A program made the translations under genes and the position numbers. Shown here piece after piece: positions 1-6,222 of a stretch of DNA of 6,954 nucleotides; position 1 is the first letter of the stretch, and each line of letters opens with the position of its first letter. The notes under the pieces are model-generated. The model saw only the letters and a program-made list of their open reading frames with translations, did not search any database and was not told the DNA's origin. The stretch spans positions 1 through 6,954 of the forward strand of contig JADHLS010000270.1 in assembly GCA_016780605.1 (NCBI GenBank), written 5' to 3'. The stretch is from Reyranella sp. (GTDB lineage Bacteria; Pseudomonadota; Alphaproteobacteria; Reyranellales; Reyranellaceae).

Positions 1-458
1 ACAACGGCACCGTCGCCCGCGCCGTCAGCCGCAAGCTCGGGCTCAGCGGCGAATTCGCCGATCTGATGCCGGCCGACAAGGCCGAGGCGATCAAGGAGCT
101 GCAGCGGCGCGGCGACACCGTCGCCATGGTCGGCGACGGCATCAACGATTCGCCGGCGCTGAGCTTCGCCGACATCGGCATCGCCATGAAGCACGGCGCC
201 GACATCGCCCACGAATCCGCGCACGTCGTGCTGATGGACGATTCGCTGTGGAAAGTCGTGAAGGCGATCGAGATCTCACGCGATGCCGTGAGCCTGATCC
301 GCCAAAATTATGTCATTGTCGCAGGCCTCAATACGCTCGCCCTGGCGCTTGCCCTGCCGGGCGGATTGATCACACCGACCATGACGGCCATCCTCAGCAA
401 CGGTTCAGCGATCGTCGCCACGATCAACGGCATGCGACCCATGCTGCGGTATCAATGA
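1..458 (+). CDS. Heavy-metal P1B-type ATPase, C-terminal fragment (5' end outside window)
   Basis: This is the last 151 residues of a cation-pumping P-type ATPase of the inner membrane; the frame is open to the left edge and ends at TGA 456-458. The P-domain hinge motif GDGINDSPAL lies at fragment residues 44-53, preceded by the conserved PADKAEAIKEL segment (residues 23-33) and followed by the GIAMKHGADIAHESAHVVL stretch typical of heavy-metal pumps. Two final membrane helices follow, at about residues 101-121 and 123-142. The phosphorylated DKTG aspartate, the CPC-like helix and any N-terminal metal domain lie outside the window. The last helix carries SNGSA (residues 132-136), which is not the HEGST, DxG or MxxSS signature of well-studied cobalt, zinc or copper pumps as I know them, so I do not assign a metal. 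The stop overlaps the next gene's start (ATGA), implying an operon with the EcsC and DUF445 genes. Confidence 0.93.
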   Translation, partial: NGTVARAVSRKLGLSGEFADLMPADKAEAIKELQRRGDTVAMVGDGINDSPALSFADIGIAMKHGADIAHESAHVVLMDDSLWKVVKAIEISRDAVSLIRQNYVIVAGLNTLALALALPGGLITPTMTAILSNGSAIVATINGMRPMLRYQ

Positions 459-1282
459 CCACCGCCGCTCACGGACTGCGCGACCTCGAGGCGGCGCACC
501 GCACCGCGCTGGCGGCCGCCGCCGACACGCTGGAGAACCCCAATCTCGCCGCGCGCATCGCCGACTATGCCGGCGCGCCCGTCAACCGCGTGCTGGCCAT
601 GCTGCCGCGCGTCGCCGACCGGGGCCTGGCCAAGGCTGCCGAAGCCGCCATGCTGCGCTGCCTGAAGACGGCGATCCGCACGCTCGACGAAAGCAGGCAG
701 CGCCGCCCCGTGCCCTGGCTTTCGTCAGTGGCTGCCGGCGTCACCGGCGGAGTGAGCGGCTTCGTGGGCGTGGCTGCCCTGCCGGTCGAGCTGCCGGTCA
801 CGGCGACGCTGATGCTGCGGGCGGTCGCCGCCATTGCGCGCCACCACGGCGAGGACCTGTCGCAGATCGAAGCCCGTATGGCCTGCCTGCAGGTCTTCGG
901 GCTGGGGACACGCGCGAACGGCGTGCGCAACGATGTCGGCTACTTCTCGGCGCGCACGCTGCTGTCGCGCATGTCGAGCGGCGCCGTCGCCGACGTGGTG
1001 CAGCGCGGCGCCTTGCAGCTCTCCAGTCCGCTCGCCGGCAGCCTGATCTCCGAGCTGACATCGCGCTTCAGCCTCGTGGTCTCCGATCGCATCGCCGCCA
1101 GCGCTGTGCCGGTCGTCGGCGCGATCGGCGGCGCCACCATCAACGTCATCTTCATGAATCATTTCCAGCGCATCGCCGAGGCGCATTTCACGGTGCGGCG
1201 GCTGGAGCGGCACTACGGGCACGAGGTCGTGCGCCGTCACTACACCGTCCACGCTGCGGCGGCGCAATCGGCCCGGCGATGA
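455..1282 (+). CDS. EcsC family protein
   Basis: This 275-residue protein matches the EcsC family, named after the third gene of the Bacillus subtilis ecs ABC-transporter locus; its biochemical role is unknown. A glycine-rich hydrophobic segment (residues 92-108) leads into the family signature around LPVELP (109-114), continuing TATLMLRAVAAIA and a GEDL turn (132-135). A second hydrophobic Gly/Ala segment, PVVGAIGGATINVIF (219-233), is followed by the amphipathic ending with FxxRRLERHYG (245-255). There is no signal peptide, so it is probably cytoplasmic and membrane-associated. The start is taken at ATG 455, inside the ATPase stop (ATGA 455-458). The frame is open further upstream, but that part would lie wholly on the ATPase coding sequence. 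No clear Shine-Dalgarno precedes the start, which fits reinitiation after the ATPase stop. No ABC transporter genes are adjacent; here EcsC is paired with a metal pump. Confidence 0.9.
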   Translation: MTTAAHGLRDLEAAHRTALAAAADTLENPNLAARIADYAGAPVNRVLAMLPRVADRGLAKAAEAAMLRCLKTAIRTLDESRQRRPVPWLSSVAAGVTGGVSGFVGVAALPVELPVTATLMLRAVAAIARHHGEDLSQIEARMACLQVFGLGTRANGVRNDVGYFSARTLLSRMSSGAVADVVQRGALQLSSPLAGSLISELTSRFSLVVSDRIAASAVPVVGAIGGATINVIFMNHFQRIAEAHFTVRRLERHYGHEVVRRHYTVHAAAAQSARR

Positions 1283-2577
1283 CCGCCGGCGACAGCGCGC
1301 AATCGCTGCCGCGGTGGCCGGCGCCTGCCGAGCGCGAAGAGATCGAGGCAAAGCTTGCCGCGCTGCGGCGCATGCGCCTGGTCGCAACCTTGCTGCTGGT
1401 CGCGATGGCCGCCCTGTACATCGCCACCTCTTATGCAAAGGTCTACTGGCCCTGGCTCGCCTACGTGCGGGCTTTCGCCGAGGCGGGCGTGGTCGGCGCC
1501 TGTGCCGACTGGTTCGCGGTGGTGGCGCTGTTCCGCCATCCGCTCGGCATTCCCATCCCGCACACCGCCATCGTGCCGCGCAACAAGGCCCGCATCGCCG
1601 GCGCGATGGGCCGGTTCGTCACCAACAACTTCCTGACGCCGCAGGTGCTGTCGCGGCGGCTCGCCAACCTCCGGATCGGAAGCTGGGCGACCGACTGGCT
1701 GAGCCGGCCGCAGAATGCCGGGCGCGTCGCCCGCGTCGTCGCGCTGGCCGTGCCGGAGGTCGTCCGGCTGCTGCCGCGCGAACAGCTGAGCGAGTTCCTG
1801 CGCGAGTCGGTTCGGCGCGGCCTGCACGCCATGCCGGCCGCTCCGGTCGCCTCGCATCTCCTCGGCATCGTCTGGGCGCACGGCCAGACGCAGGCTTTGA
1901 TCGATCGCGGCCTCGACCTGCTCGAGGCCTCCCTGACCAGCAACAAGGACGCGATCCGCCGCAAGTTCGAGGCCGGGTCGTCGCGCTGGATCCCGCGCTG
2001 GGTCGACCATGCGCTGGCGGACAAGATGTTCGTCGCGCTGATGGCGACGCTGAACGAGATGCGCGATCCCGCTCATCCCTGGCGCCTGGAGCTGAAAGCG
2101 GCCGTCGAGTCTCTGATCGAGCGGCTGAACAGCGACCCCGAGCTCATGGCCGAGGTCGAAGCCGTCAAGGCCGAGGCGATCGCAACGCCATTGTTCGACA
2201 GCCAGCTGCGCGCCCTGTGGTCGGAGATCGAACAGCGGCTGCCCCACGATGCCGGCCTCTACTCGGACAGGATTGCAGCCGCGACCGAGGCCGCCGTGAC
2301 CGCCGCAGCCCAGTGGTTGCAGGACAAGCCGGATGTCCAGGATCGTCTCGATCGCTGGACGCGCTTTGTGATCAAGCGAACCATCGTTCCGCGTCGGACC
2401 GAGATCGGCAGCTATGTCACCCAGGTCGTCGAGGCATGGGACGCCACGACGCTGGTCAACCGCATGGAGCAGCAGGTCGGCCGCGACCTGCAGTACATTC
2501 GCATCAACGGGACCCTGGTCGGCGGTCTGGTCGGCCTCGCGATTTACGTGCTCTCCGGCTGGCTCTTGCCCGGCTGA
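1279..2577 (+). CDS. DUF445 family membrane protein (YjiN-like)
   Basis: This 432-residue protein belongs to the DUF445/COG2733 family (E. coli YjiN is a member), whose function is not established. After a charged N-terminus (about residues 15-32) come a transmembrane helix (33-50) and a second hydrophobic segment (about 57-86). The second carries the family signature: AEAGVVGACADWFAVVALF, then RHPLG, IPIPHTAIVPRNK and GRFVTNNFL (residues 67-119). The middle is long, mostly helical and soluble. A final helix, VGGLVGLAIYVLSGWLLPG, closes the protein. The architecture suggests a large domain held by membrane segments at both ends. The start ATG 1279 lies within the EcsC stop (ATGA 1279-1282) with no clear Shine-Dalgarno, again pointing to translational coupling. 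The last 34 bases overlap the 3' end of the opposing transporter gene. Confidence 0.92.
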   Translation: MTAGDSAQSLPRWPAPAEREEIEAKLAALRRMRLVATLLLVAMAALYIATSYAKVYWPWLAYVRAFAEAGVVGACADWFAVVALFRHPLGIPIPHTAIVPRNKARIAGAMGRFVTNNFLTPQVLSRRLANLRIGSWATDWLSRPQNAGRVARVVALAVPEVVRLLPREQLSEFLRESVRRGLHAMPAAPVASHLLGIVWAHGQTQALIDRGLDLLEASLTSNKDAIRRKFEAGSSRWIPRWVDHALADKMFVALMATLNEMRDPAHPWRLELKAAVESLIERLNSDPELMAEVEAVKAEAIATPLFDSQLRALWSEIEQRLPHDAGLYSDRIAAATEAAVTAAAQWLQDKPDVQDRLDRWTRFVIKRTIVPRRTEIGSYVTQVVEAWDATTLVNRMEQQVGRDLQYIRINGTLVGGLVGLAIYVLSGWLLPG

Positions 2578-3479
2578 GCCTCGGCCCGACGGCGTTCGCG
2601 CGCCAGCTGGGCTTCGCGCTGAGCGATGTAGAGCGCCGAGGCGATGACGATGGCGGCGCCGACATAGGTCCAGACCACCGGCATCTCGCCCCAGATCAGC
2701 CAACCCATGAATACGGCGAAGGGCAGCCGCATGTACTCGAAGGGCGCCACCGCCGACATCTCGCCGGCCTTGAAGGCCTGGACCCAGAAATACTGGCCGA
2801 CCGTCGCCGACAGCGCGATGCCGACGGCCAGCACCCAGCCCCAGAAATCGGGCCAGCGCCACACCCAGATCGCCGGCAGCGCCAGGAACAGGGTCGAGAA
2901 GATCGCGAACTGCGTCAGGATCATGAGCGGCGTCTCCGAATCGGAGAGCCGCTTCACCAGCAGGATCGAGACCGCGACGGTCGCGGCGTTGGCCAGCGCC
3001 ACGAGGGCGCCGAGCTGCAGGCTGCCCTCGCCCGGCCGCACCATGACCAGCACGCCGGCGAAGCCGATGACGGTGGCGCTCCACCGCCGCCAGCGCACCT
3101 TCTCTCCGGCGATCAGCGCCGCCACCACGACGGAGAACATCGGCTGGGAGAAGGCGATCGCCGTGGCATCGGCCAGCGGCAGCAGTGAGACGGCGTAGAA
3201 GCCCAGCACCATCGAGGTGGTGCCCATCAGGGTGCGCCAGAAGTGGCCCTTGAGGCGCTTGGAAAGCCACGGCTTGACGCGGCCGGAGGCGATCAGCGGC
3301 AGCAGCAGGATCACCGAGATGACGGCGCGGAAGAACGCGGTCTGCACGCTGTCGATCTGCTGAGACAGCAGGCGGATCATCGCGCTCGTCGAGGTGAAGA
3401 TGAAGCCGCCGGAGACCAGCCACAGCGCGCCTTGCACGTTGGCGGGCAGACGCCGCAGCCAGTCGTGTAGCGCGCGCAC
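2544..3479 (-). CDS. EamA/DMT-family transporter (putative exporter)
   Basis: This is a 311-residue inner-membrane protein of the drug/metabolite transporter superfamily. It has about ten hydrophobic helices arranged as two EamA repeats, roughly residues 16-148 and 156-286. Recognisable points are FFRAVIS (49-55) in the first repeat, the GEKVRWRRW turn (125-133) closing it, the QAFKAGEMSAVAPFEY segment (234-249) and WGEMP (263-267) near the end of the second. The tail (about 287-311) is charged and rich in Arg, Glu and Gln. Translation probably starts at GTG 3479. An AGGA at 3484-3487 overlaps the TAG of the upstream acetyltransferase, and starting at the later Met34 would remove half of the first helix. 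The gap to the acetyltransferase is 6 bases, so the two are likely cotranscribed. Substrate is not readable from sequence; the partner suggests amino-acid-like or acetylated compounds (inference). Confidence 0.93.
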   Translation of the reverse strand: MRALHDWLRRLPANVQGALWLVSGGFIFTSTSAMIRLLSQQIDSVQTAFFRAVISVILLLPLIASGRVKPWLSKRLKGHFWRTLMGTTSMVLGFYAVSLLPLADATAIAFSQPMFSVVVAALIAGEKVRWRRWSATVIGFAGVLVMVRPGEGSLQLGALVALANAATVAVSILLVKRLSDSETPLMILTQFAIFSTLFLALPAIWVWRWPDFWGWVLAVGIALSATVGQYFWVQAFKAGEMSAVAPFEYMRLPFAVFMGWLIWGEMPVVWTYVGAAIVIASALYIAQREAQLARERRRAEAQPGKSQPEST

Positions 3480-3485
3480 GCCGTC

Positions 3486-4016
3486 CTAGGCCAGTGGCGG
3501 CGCGGCGCCGCCAGGTCCGAGCTCGCGCTGCATCAGCACGCTGTCGAGCCAGCGGCCGAACTTGAAGCCGATGTTCTTCAGCGTCCCCACCATCTCGAAG
3601 CCGCACGAGGCGTGGAGGCGGATCGACGGCGTCTGCGCGGAATCGCCGATGACCGCCACCATCTGGCGCTTGCCGAGCGCGGTGCATTGCTCGATCAGCA
3701 CCGGCAGCAGCGCCTTGCCGACGCCCTGGCCGACGGCATCCTTGTCGATATAGATCGAATCCTCGACCGAGAACTTGTAGGCCGGCCGCGGCCGCCAGTT
3801 GCCGGCATAGGCGTAACCCAGGACACGGCCGTCGCGCTCGGCCACCAGGTGCGGCAGGCCGATGTCGATGACGGCGGCGCGGCGGCGCTTCATCTCGGCA
3901 ACATCCGGCGGATCGACCTCGAAGGAGGCCGTGCCGTGCAGCACGTGATGTCCGTAGATCTCGGCGCAGCGCGCCACGTCGGCCTCGGTCGAGGCCCGCA
4001 CGATCAATCCTGACAC
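3486..4016 (-). CDS. GNAT N-acetyltransferase, phosphinothricin-acetyltransferase/MnaT-like
   Basis: This 176-residue cytoplasmic enzyme is expected to transfer an acetyl group from acetyl-CoA to the amino group of an amino acid or analogue. The family includes phosphinothricin and methionine sulfoximine acetyltransferases and E. coli MnaT. Family landmarks are present in order: the N-terminal RASTEADVARCAEIY (residues 7-21), the GTASFEVDPP segment (28-37), KFSVEDSIYID (81-91, E85 at the usual active-site glutamate position), the acetyl-CoA loop VGQGVG (95-100), MVAVIGD (119-125), LHASCGF (134-140) and FKFGRWLDSVLMQREL (151-166). The loop normally begins with Arg or Gln and here has Val95. 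The GTG start at 4016 has AGGA three bases upstream; an ATG a little further upstream is out of frame. It lies 43 bases after lolA and 6 bases before the EamA exporter. Substrate cannot be fixed from sequence. Confidence 0.93.
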   Translation of the reverse strand: MSGLIVRASTEADVARCAEIYGHHVLHGTASFEVDPPDVAEMKRRRAAVIDIGLPHLVAERDGRVLGYAYAGNWRPRPAYKFSVEDSIYIDKDAVGQGVGKALLPVLIEQCTALGKRQMVAVIGDSAQTPSIRLHASCGFEMVGTLKNIGFKFGRWLDSVLMQRELGPGGAAPPLA

Positions 4017-4026
4017 TTGTCCTTGT

Positions 4027-4049
4027 CCCCGCGCATTGTCTTGCCGGGG
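4027..4049 (-). other. GC-rich hairpin between lolA and the acetyltransferase gene
   Basis: On the minus strand, CCCCGGCA and TGCGCGGGG form an 8-pair stem with one bulged base and an AGACAA loop. It begins 11 bases after the lolA stop and ends a few bases before the acetyltransferase ribosome binding site (4020-4024). No T-run follows, so it is not a convincing intrinsic terminator. It could cause partial termination, stabilise the lolA message or lower translation of the next gene. Confidence 0.35.
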
Positions 4050-4059
4050 TTATAGCAGG

Positions 4060-4665
4060 TCAGCGTCCGCTTTCGTCCCTGAACAGGTACTCCGACAGCT
4101 GCATGCCAGTCTGCATGTCGGACAGCGCGACGGTCACGCGATTGCCGCGGCCATCGATGATGGTCCAGCCGCGCAAGGTCAGCGGGTTCGGGCTGAGGCG
4201 GACGATGACCTTGCCTTCCTTGGGCTTCTTGGTCTGGGTCATGGTGGCTTCCAGCAGACCATTGACCCATTCGAGCTTCTCGACCGTCAGGTCGCCCGAC
4301 AGCACCATCGGGTCCTTGACCAGGAAGGAAGCCGCGGTCCAGCCGATCGGCCACTGGCCGAAGTCGCGCGTGGCGTTGTCCCACATCGTGACCTGACGGC
4401 CGTCGGCGACGATCTTGAGCTGCGAGGGCGCGTCGTACTCGAAGCGCATGCGGCCGGGACGGCTCACATAGAGGGTACCCTGCACGATCGAGCCGTTGGG
4501 ATTGGTCTGCACGAAGCGCGCCTTCAAGGTGCGGATCGAATTGAAGTACTGCTCGATCTGCGGCACGCCCACGGCGCCGGCAGTGGCGCTCTGCTGGGCG
4601 CTGGCCGGTACCGAGGCAATGAACGACAGGACCGCGGCGGACAGCACGGCAAGGAAAAAACGCAT
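4060..4665 (-). CDS. lolA: Outer-membrane lipoprotein carrier protein LolA
   Basis: This is a 201-residue periplasmic carrier that takes lipoproteins released by the LolCDE transporter and ferries them to the outer membrane. Residues 1-23 form a signal peptide (MRFF, a hydrophobic core, and a cut after ASA). The mature part shows the LolA pattern: LKARFVQTNPNGSIVQGTLYVS (47-68), RPGRMRFEYDAP (69-80), IVADGRQVTMWD (85-96), the helix around TAASFLVKD (110-118), and the C-terminal WTIIDGRGNRVTVALSDMQTG (167-187). Length is normal for the family. ATG 4665 is chosen because it gives a compact signal peptide. ATG 4674 (three residues longer) is equally possible, since the AGGA at 4678-4681 lies 3 bases from one and 12 from the other. 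No lolB is nearby; many alphaproteobacteria lack it. The frame stays open far upstream antisense to the oxidoreductase, but that part has no LolA content. Confidence 0.92.
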   Translation of the reverse strand: MRFFLAVLSAAVLSFIASVPASAQQSATAGAVGVPQIEQYFNSIRTLKARFVQTNPNGSIVQGTLYVSRPGRMRFEYDAPSQLKIVADGRQVTMWDNATRDFGQWPIGWTAASFLVKDPMVLSGDLTVEKLEWVNGLLEATMTQTKKPKEGKVIVRLSPNPLTLRGWTIIDGRGNRVTVALSDMQTGMQLSEYLFRDESGR

Positions 4666-4714
4666 GGCCGGCATATGTCCTGCGAATGCGGCGGAATCAA
4701 GCTCTTCCCAAGCA

Positions 4715-4732
4715 GGTAAACGAGCGTTTACC
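4715..4732. promoter_or_regulatory. 18-base palindrome, candidate TetR-family operator
   Basis: GGTAAACGAGCGTTTACC consists of two perfectly complementary 8-base arms (GGTAAACG and CGTTTACC) around a 2-base centre, AG. It lies in the 96-base gap between the divergent lolA and LLM oxidoreductase genes, ending 29 bases before the oxidoreductase start. Compact near-perfect palindromes of this size in divergent promoters are typical targets of TetR-family repressors, and the AAAC-N4-GTTT core resembles sites known for PsrA/FadR-like regulators. No regulator gene is present in the window, so the binder is unknown. AT-rich arms stand out against the GC-rich surroundings. A role as an RNA hairpin in the 5' leader is possible but less likely, as no T-run follows. 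Confidence 0.55.
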
Positions 4733-4748
4733 ATGCGGCAAAACCGTC

Positions 4749-4755
4749 GGAGGAG
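4749..4755 (+). promoter_or_regulatory. Strong ribosome binding site of the LLM oxidoreductase
   Basis: GGAGGAG lies 6 bases before ATG 4762, an almost ideal Shine-Dalgarno and spacing. It fixes the start of the oxidoreductase. A second ATG at 4766 overlaps in another frame and lacks protein support. Confidence 0.8.
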
Positions 4756-4761
4756 CGTCGC

Positions 4762-5889
4762 ATGCATGTCGGAATGGCGGCCGTGTTCCAGAACACCGGC
4801 CGGGCGCTGAGCGACCATCAGATCTATCTCAACGAGCTGGCGCTCGCCGACATGGCCGAGCCGCTGGGCTTCGATTCGATCTGGTCGGTCGAGCATCATT
4901 TCACCGACTACACGATGTGCCCCGACGTGGTGCAGTTCCTGTCCTACATGGCCGGCCGCACGCGCCATGTGAAGCTGGGCTCGATGGTGGTGGTGCTGCC
5001 GTGGCACGATCCGATGCGCGTGGCCGAGCAGGTCTCGATGCTCGATCACCTGTCGGGTGGCCGCATGATCCTGGGTCTCGGCCGCGGCGCGGGCAAAGTG
5101 GAGTTCGACGGCTTCCGCCTCGACATGGGCGACAGCCGCGAGCTTTTCGTCGAGTACGGCGAGGCGCTGCTGAAGGGCCTGGAGAGCGGCGTCATGGCGT
5201 ACCGCGGCAAGCACTATCGCCAGCCGCCGACAGCGATCCGGCCGGCCCCGTTCAAGAGCTTCCGCGGCCGCACCTATGCCGCAGCCGTCAGTCCGGAGAG
5301 CGCCCGCATCATGGCGCGGCTGGGCGTGGGCCTGCTGATCATCCCGCAGAAGCCGTGGCGCGAGGTCGAGAAGGAGCTCGCCGAGTACAACACGCTCTAT
5401 CTCGAGATCAACGGCACGCCGGCACCGCAGCCGATCTCGGCCGGCTGGATCTTCGTCGATCCCAGCGCCGAGCGGGCGCGCGAGATGGCGGTGAAGTATA
5501 TCGGCGGCTATTACCGCACGGTGCTCGACCACTACCAGTTCGGGGCTGAGCACATGAAGCACCAGCGCGGCTATGAGTACTACGCCAAGATGAACGAGAA
5601 GCTTGCGGTCTACGGCGACCAGAAGGCGATCGAGTTCTTCGCCGACCTGCAGGTCTACGGCACGCCCGAGCAGGTTCACGACAAGATCATGACCATCCAC
5701 AAGCAGACCAACAATTCGGGCTTCGTCGGCGTGTTCTCCTACGCCGGCATGGCGCACGAGGAGGCGGCCCGCAACATGCGCCTCTTCGCCTCGAGCGTGA
5801 TGCCGGAACTGAAGAGGTTCGATGCCGGCGCGGCCGTCGGGCAGTCGCGGCCGTTACCCGACCTGCGCTACTCGGTGGCCGCGGAGTAG
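4762..5889 (+). CDS. LLM class flavin-dependent oxidoreductase
   Basis: This 375-residue protein belongs to the bacterial-luciferase-like monooxygenase superfamily, cytoplasmic TIM-barrel enzymes that use reduced FMN (or F420 in some branches) and often oxygen. Family landmarks are the N-terminal strand MHVGMAAVFQ, the LADMAEPLGFDSIWSVEHHF segment (residues 28-47), GRTRHVKLGSMVVVLPWHDP (65-84), AEQVSMLDHLSGGRMILGLGRG (88-109), and near the C-terminus YGTPEQVHDKI (299-309) and a GFVGVFSYAGM strand (320-330). Length is typical. The start is fixed by the strong site at 4749-4755. No flavin reductase is next to it, so reduced flavin would come from elsewhere. The gene stands alone on its strand, divergent from lolA, and the palindrome just upstream suggests regulated expression. 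The substrate is unknown; this superfamily is too diverse to predict it. Confidence 0.93.
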   Translation: MHVGMAAVFQNTGRALSDHQIYLNELALADMAEPLGFDSIWSVEHHFTDYTMCPDVVQFLSYMAGRTRHVKLGSMVVVLPWHDPMRVAEQVSMLDHLSGGRMILGLGRGAGKVEFDGFRLDMGDSRELFVEYGEALLKGLESGVMAYRGKHYRQPPTAIRPAPFKSFRGRTYAAAVSPESARIMARLGVGLLIIPQKPWREVEKELAEYNTLYLEINGTPAPQPISAGWIFVDPSAERAREMAVKYIGGYYRTVLDHYQFGAEHMKHQRGYEYYAKMNEKLAVYGDQKAIEFFADLQVYGTPEQVHDKIMTIHKQTNNSGFVGVFSYAGMAHEEAARNMRLFASSVMPELKRFDAGAAVGQSRPLPDLRYSVAAE

Positions 5890-5904
5890 CGAGTAGGGAG
5901 CTGT

Positions 5905-5924
5905 CGGCTTTGGAACGCCAGCCG
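5905..5924. terminator. Possible bidirectional hairpin between convergent genes
   Basis: In the 37-base gap between the oxidoreductase stop and the opposing ABM-like gene's stop, CGGC-TT-TGG pairs with CCA-GCCG. This forms a 7-pair stem with a 2-base bulge and an AACG tetraloop. The position between two convergent stops suits a shared terminator, but neither strand has a following T-run, so this is weak. Confidence 0.3.
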
Positions 5925-5926
5925 GA

Positions 5927-6217
5927 TTACTTCAGTGTCAGAACGACCTGTCCGGCGACCGCGTCTGTTACGCCGAGACCGTTGCCGAGGTCTTCCAGCG
6001 TGTCGCGAAACGAATTCAAGGTAGCGATCATGTCCGGCCGCGCGCTTGCGAGGGTTTCCATGTCAGGCCATTCGGCGATGACGCAATATGTACGCTCGCC
6101 GGTCTTGATCATGTAAGAGCGCCGGAGTCCGGGCCAGCTAACGTTCTTGTGCGCGTCGATGAAATCCTGATCTCGTCCTGGCTTCACCCGGAAACGCACC
6201 GCGTTAAATGCCGTCAT
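5927..6217 (-). CDS. Small ABM-like (dimeric alpha/beta-barrel) protein
   Basis: This 96-residue protein resembles the antibiotic-biosynthesis-monooxygenase-like ferredoxin fold. Visible features are a first strand FNAVRFRVKPG (residues 4-14), a helix starting DQDFIDAHKN (16-25), the strand TYCVIAEWPDMETLASAR (43-60) that gives the fold its signature, a helix of about 61-78, and a last strand VAGQVVLTL (87-95). Such proteins dimerise; some are cofactor-free monooxygenases or haem-degrading enzymes, but many have no known activity. I see no residues that prove catalysis, and the ABM name should be read as a fold label. There is no signal peptide or membrane segment. The start ATG 6217 is fixed by AGGAGGG five bases upstream. 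It follows the channel gene by 33 bases on the same strand, so cotranscription is possible. Confidence 0.8.
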   Translation of the reverse strand: MTAFNAVRFRVKPGRDQDFIDAHKNVSWPGLRRSYMIKTGERTYCVIAEWPDMETLASARPDMIATLNSFRDTLEDLGNGLGVTDAVAGQVVLTLK

Positions 6218-6222
6218 GACGT

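Noticed and set aside
248..454. Extended N-terminus for the EcsC protein
   Set aside because: It would lie entirely on P-type ATPase coding sequence and reads as an Arg/His/Pro-rich shadow. The ATGA junction at 455 is the natural start.
1314..3188. A long plus-strand open frame spanning DUF445 and the reverse strand of the transporter
   Set aside because: Arg-rich product with no domain pattern; the overlapping genes explain the sequence.
1240..3687. A very long minus-strand open frame across EcsC, DUF445, transporter and acetyltransferase genes
   Set aside because: It overlaps several genes supported by conserved motifs in other frames. Its product is a low-complexity Arg/Ala/Gly/Asp-rich sequence typical of GC-rich shadow frames.
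4666..4761. Sigma-70 type promoter boxes for lolA and the oxidoreductase
   Set aside because: I could not find a convincing -35/-10 pair with proper spacing on either strand; only the palindrome and the ribosome binding sites are reported.
4733..4810. Small upstream reading frame starting at ATG 4733 before the oxidoreductase
   Set aside because: No ribosome binding site of its own, overlaps the oxidoreductase out of frame, and nothing suggests a leader peptide.
4666..5757. A long minus-strand open frame continuous with lolA, covering the reverse strand of the LLM oxidoreductase
   Set aside because: It lacks any recognisable domain, its composition is that of reverse-strand GC-rich coding DNA, and LolA has a proper signal peptide starting at 4665. 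The plus-strand gene has clear motifs and a strong ribosome binding site.
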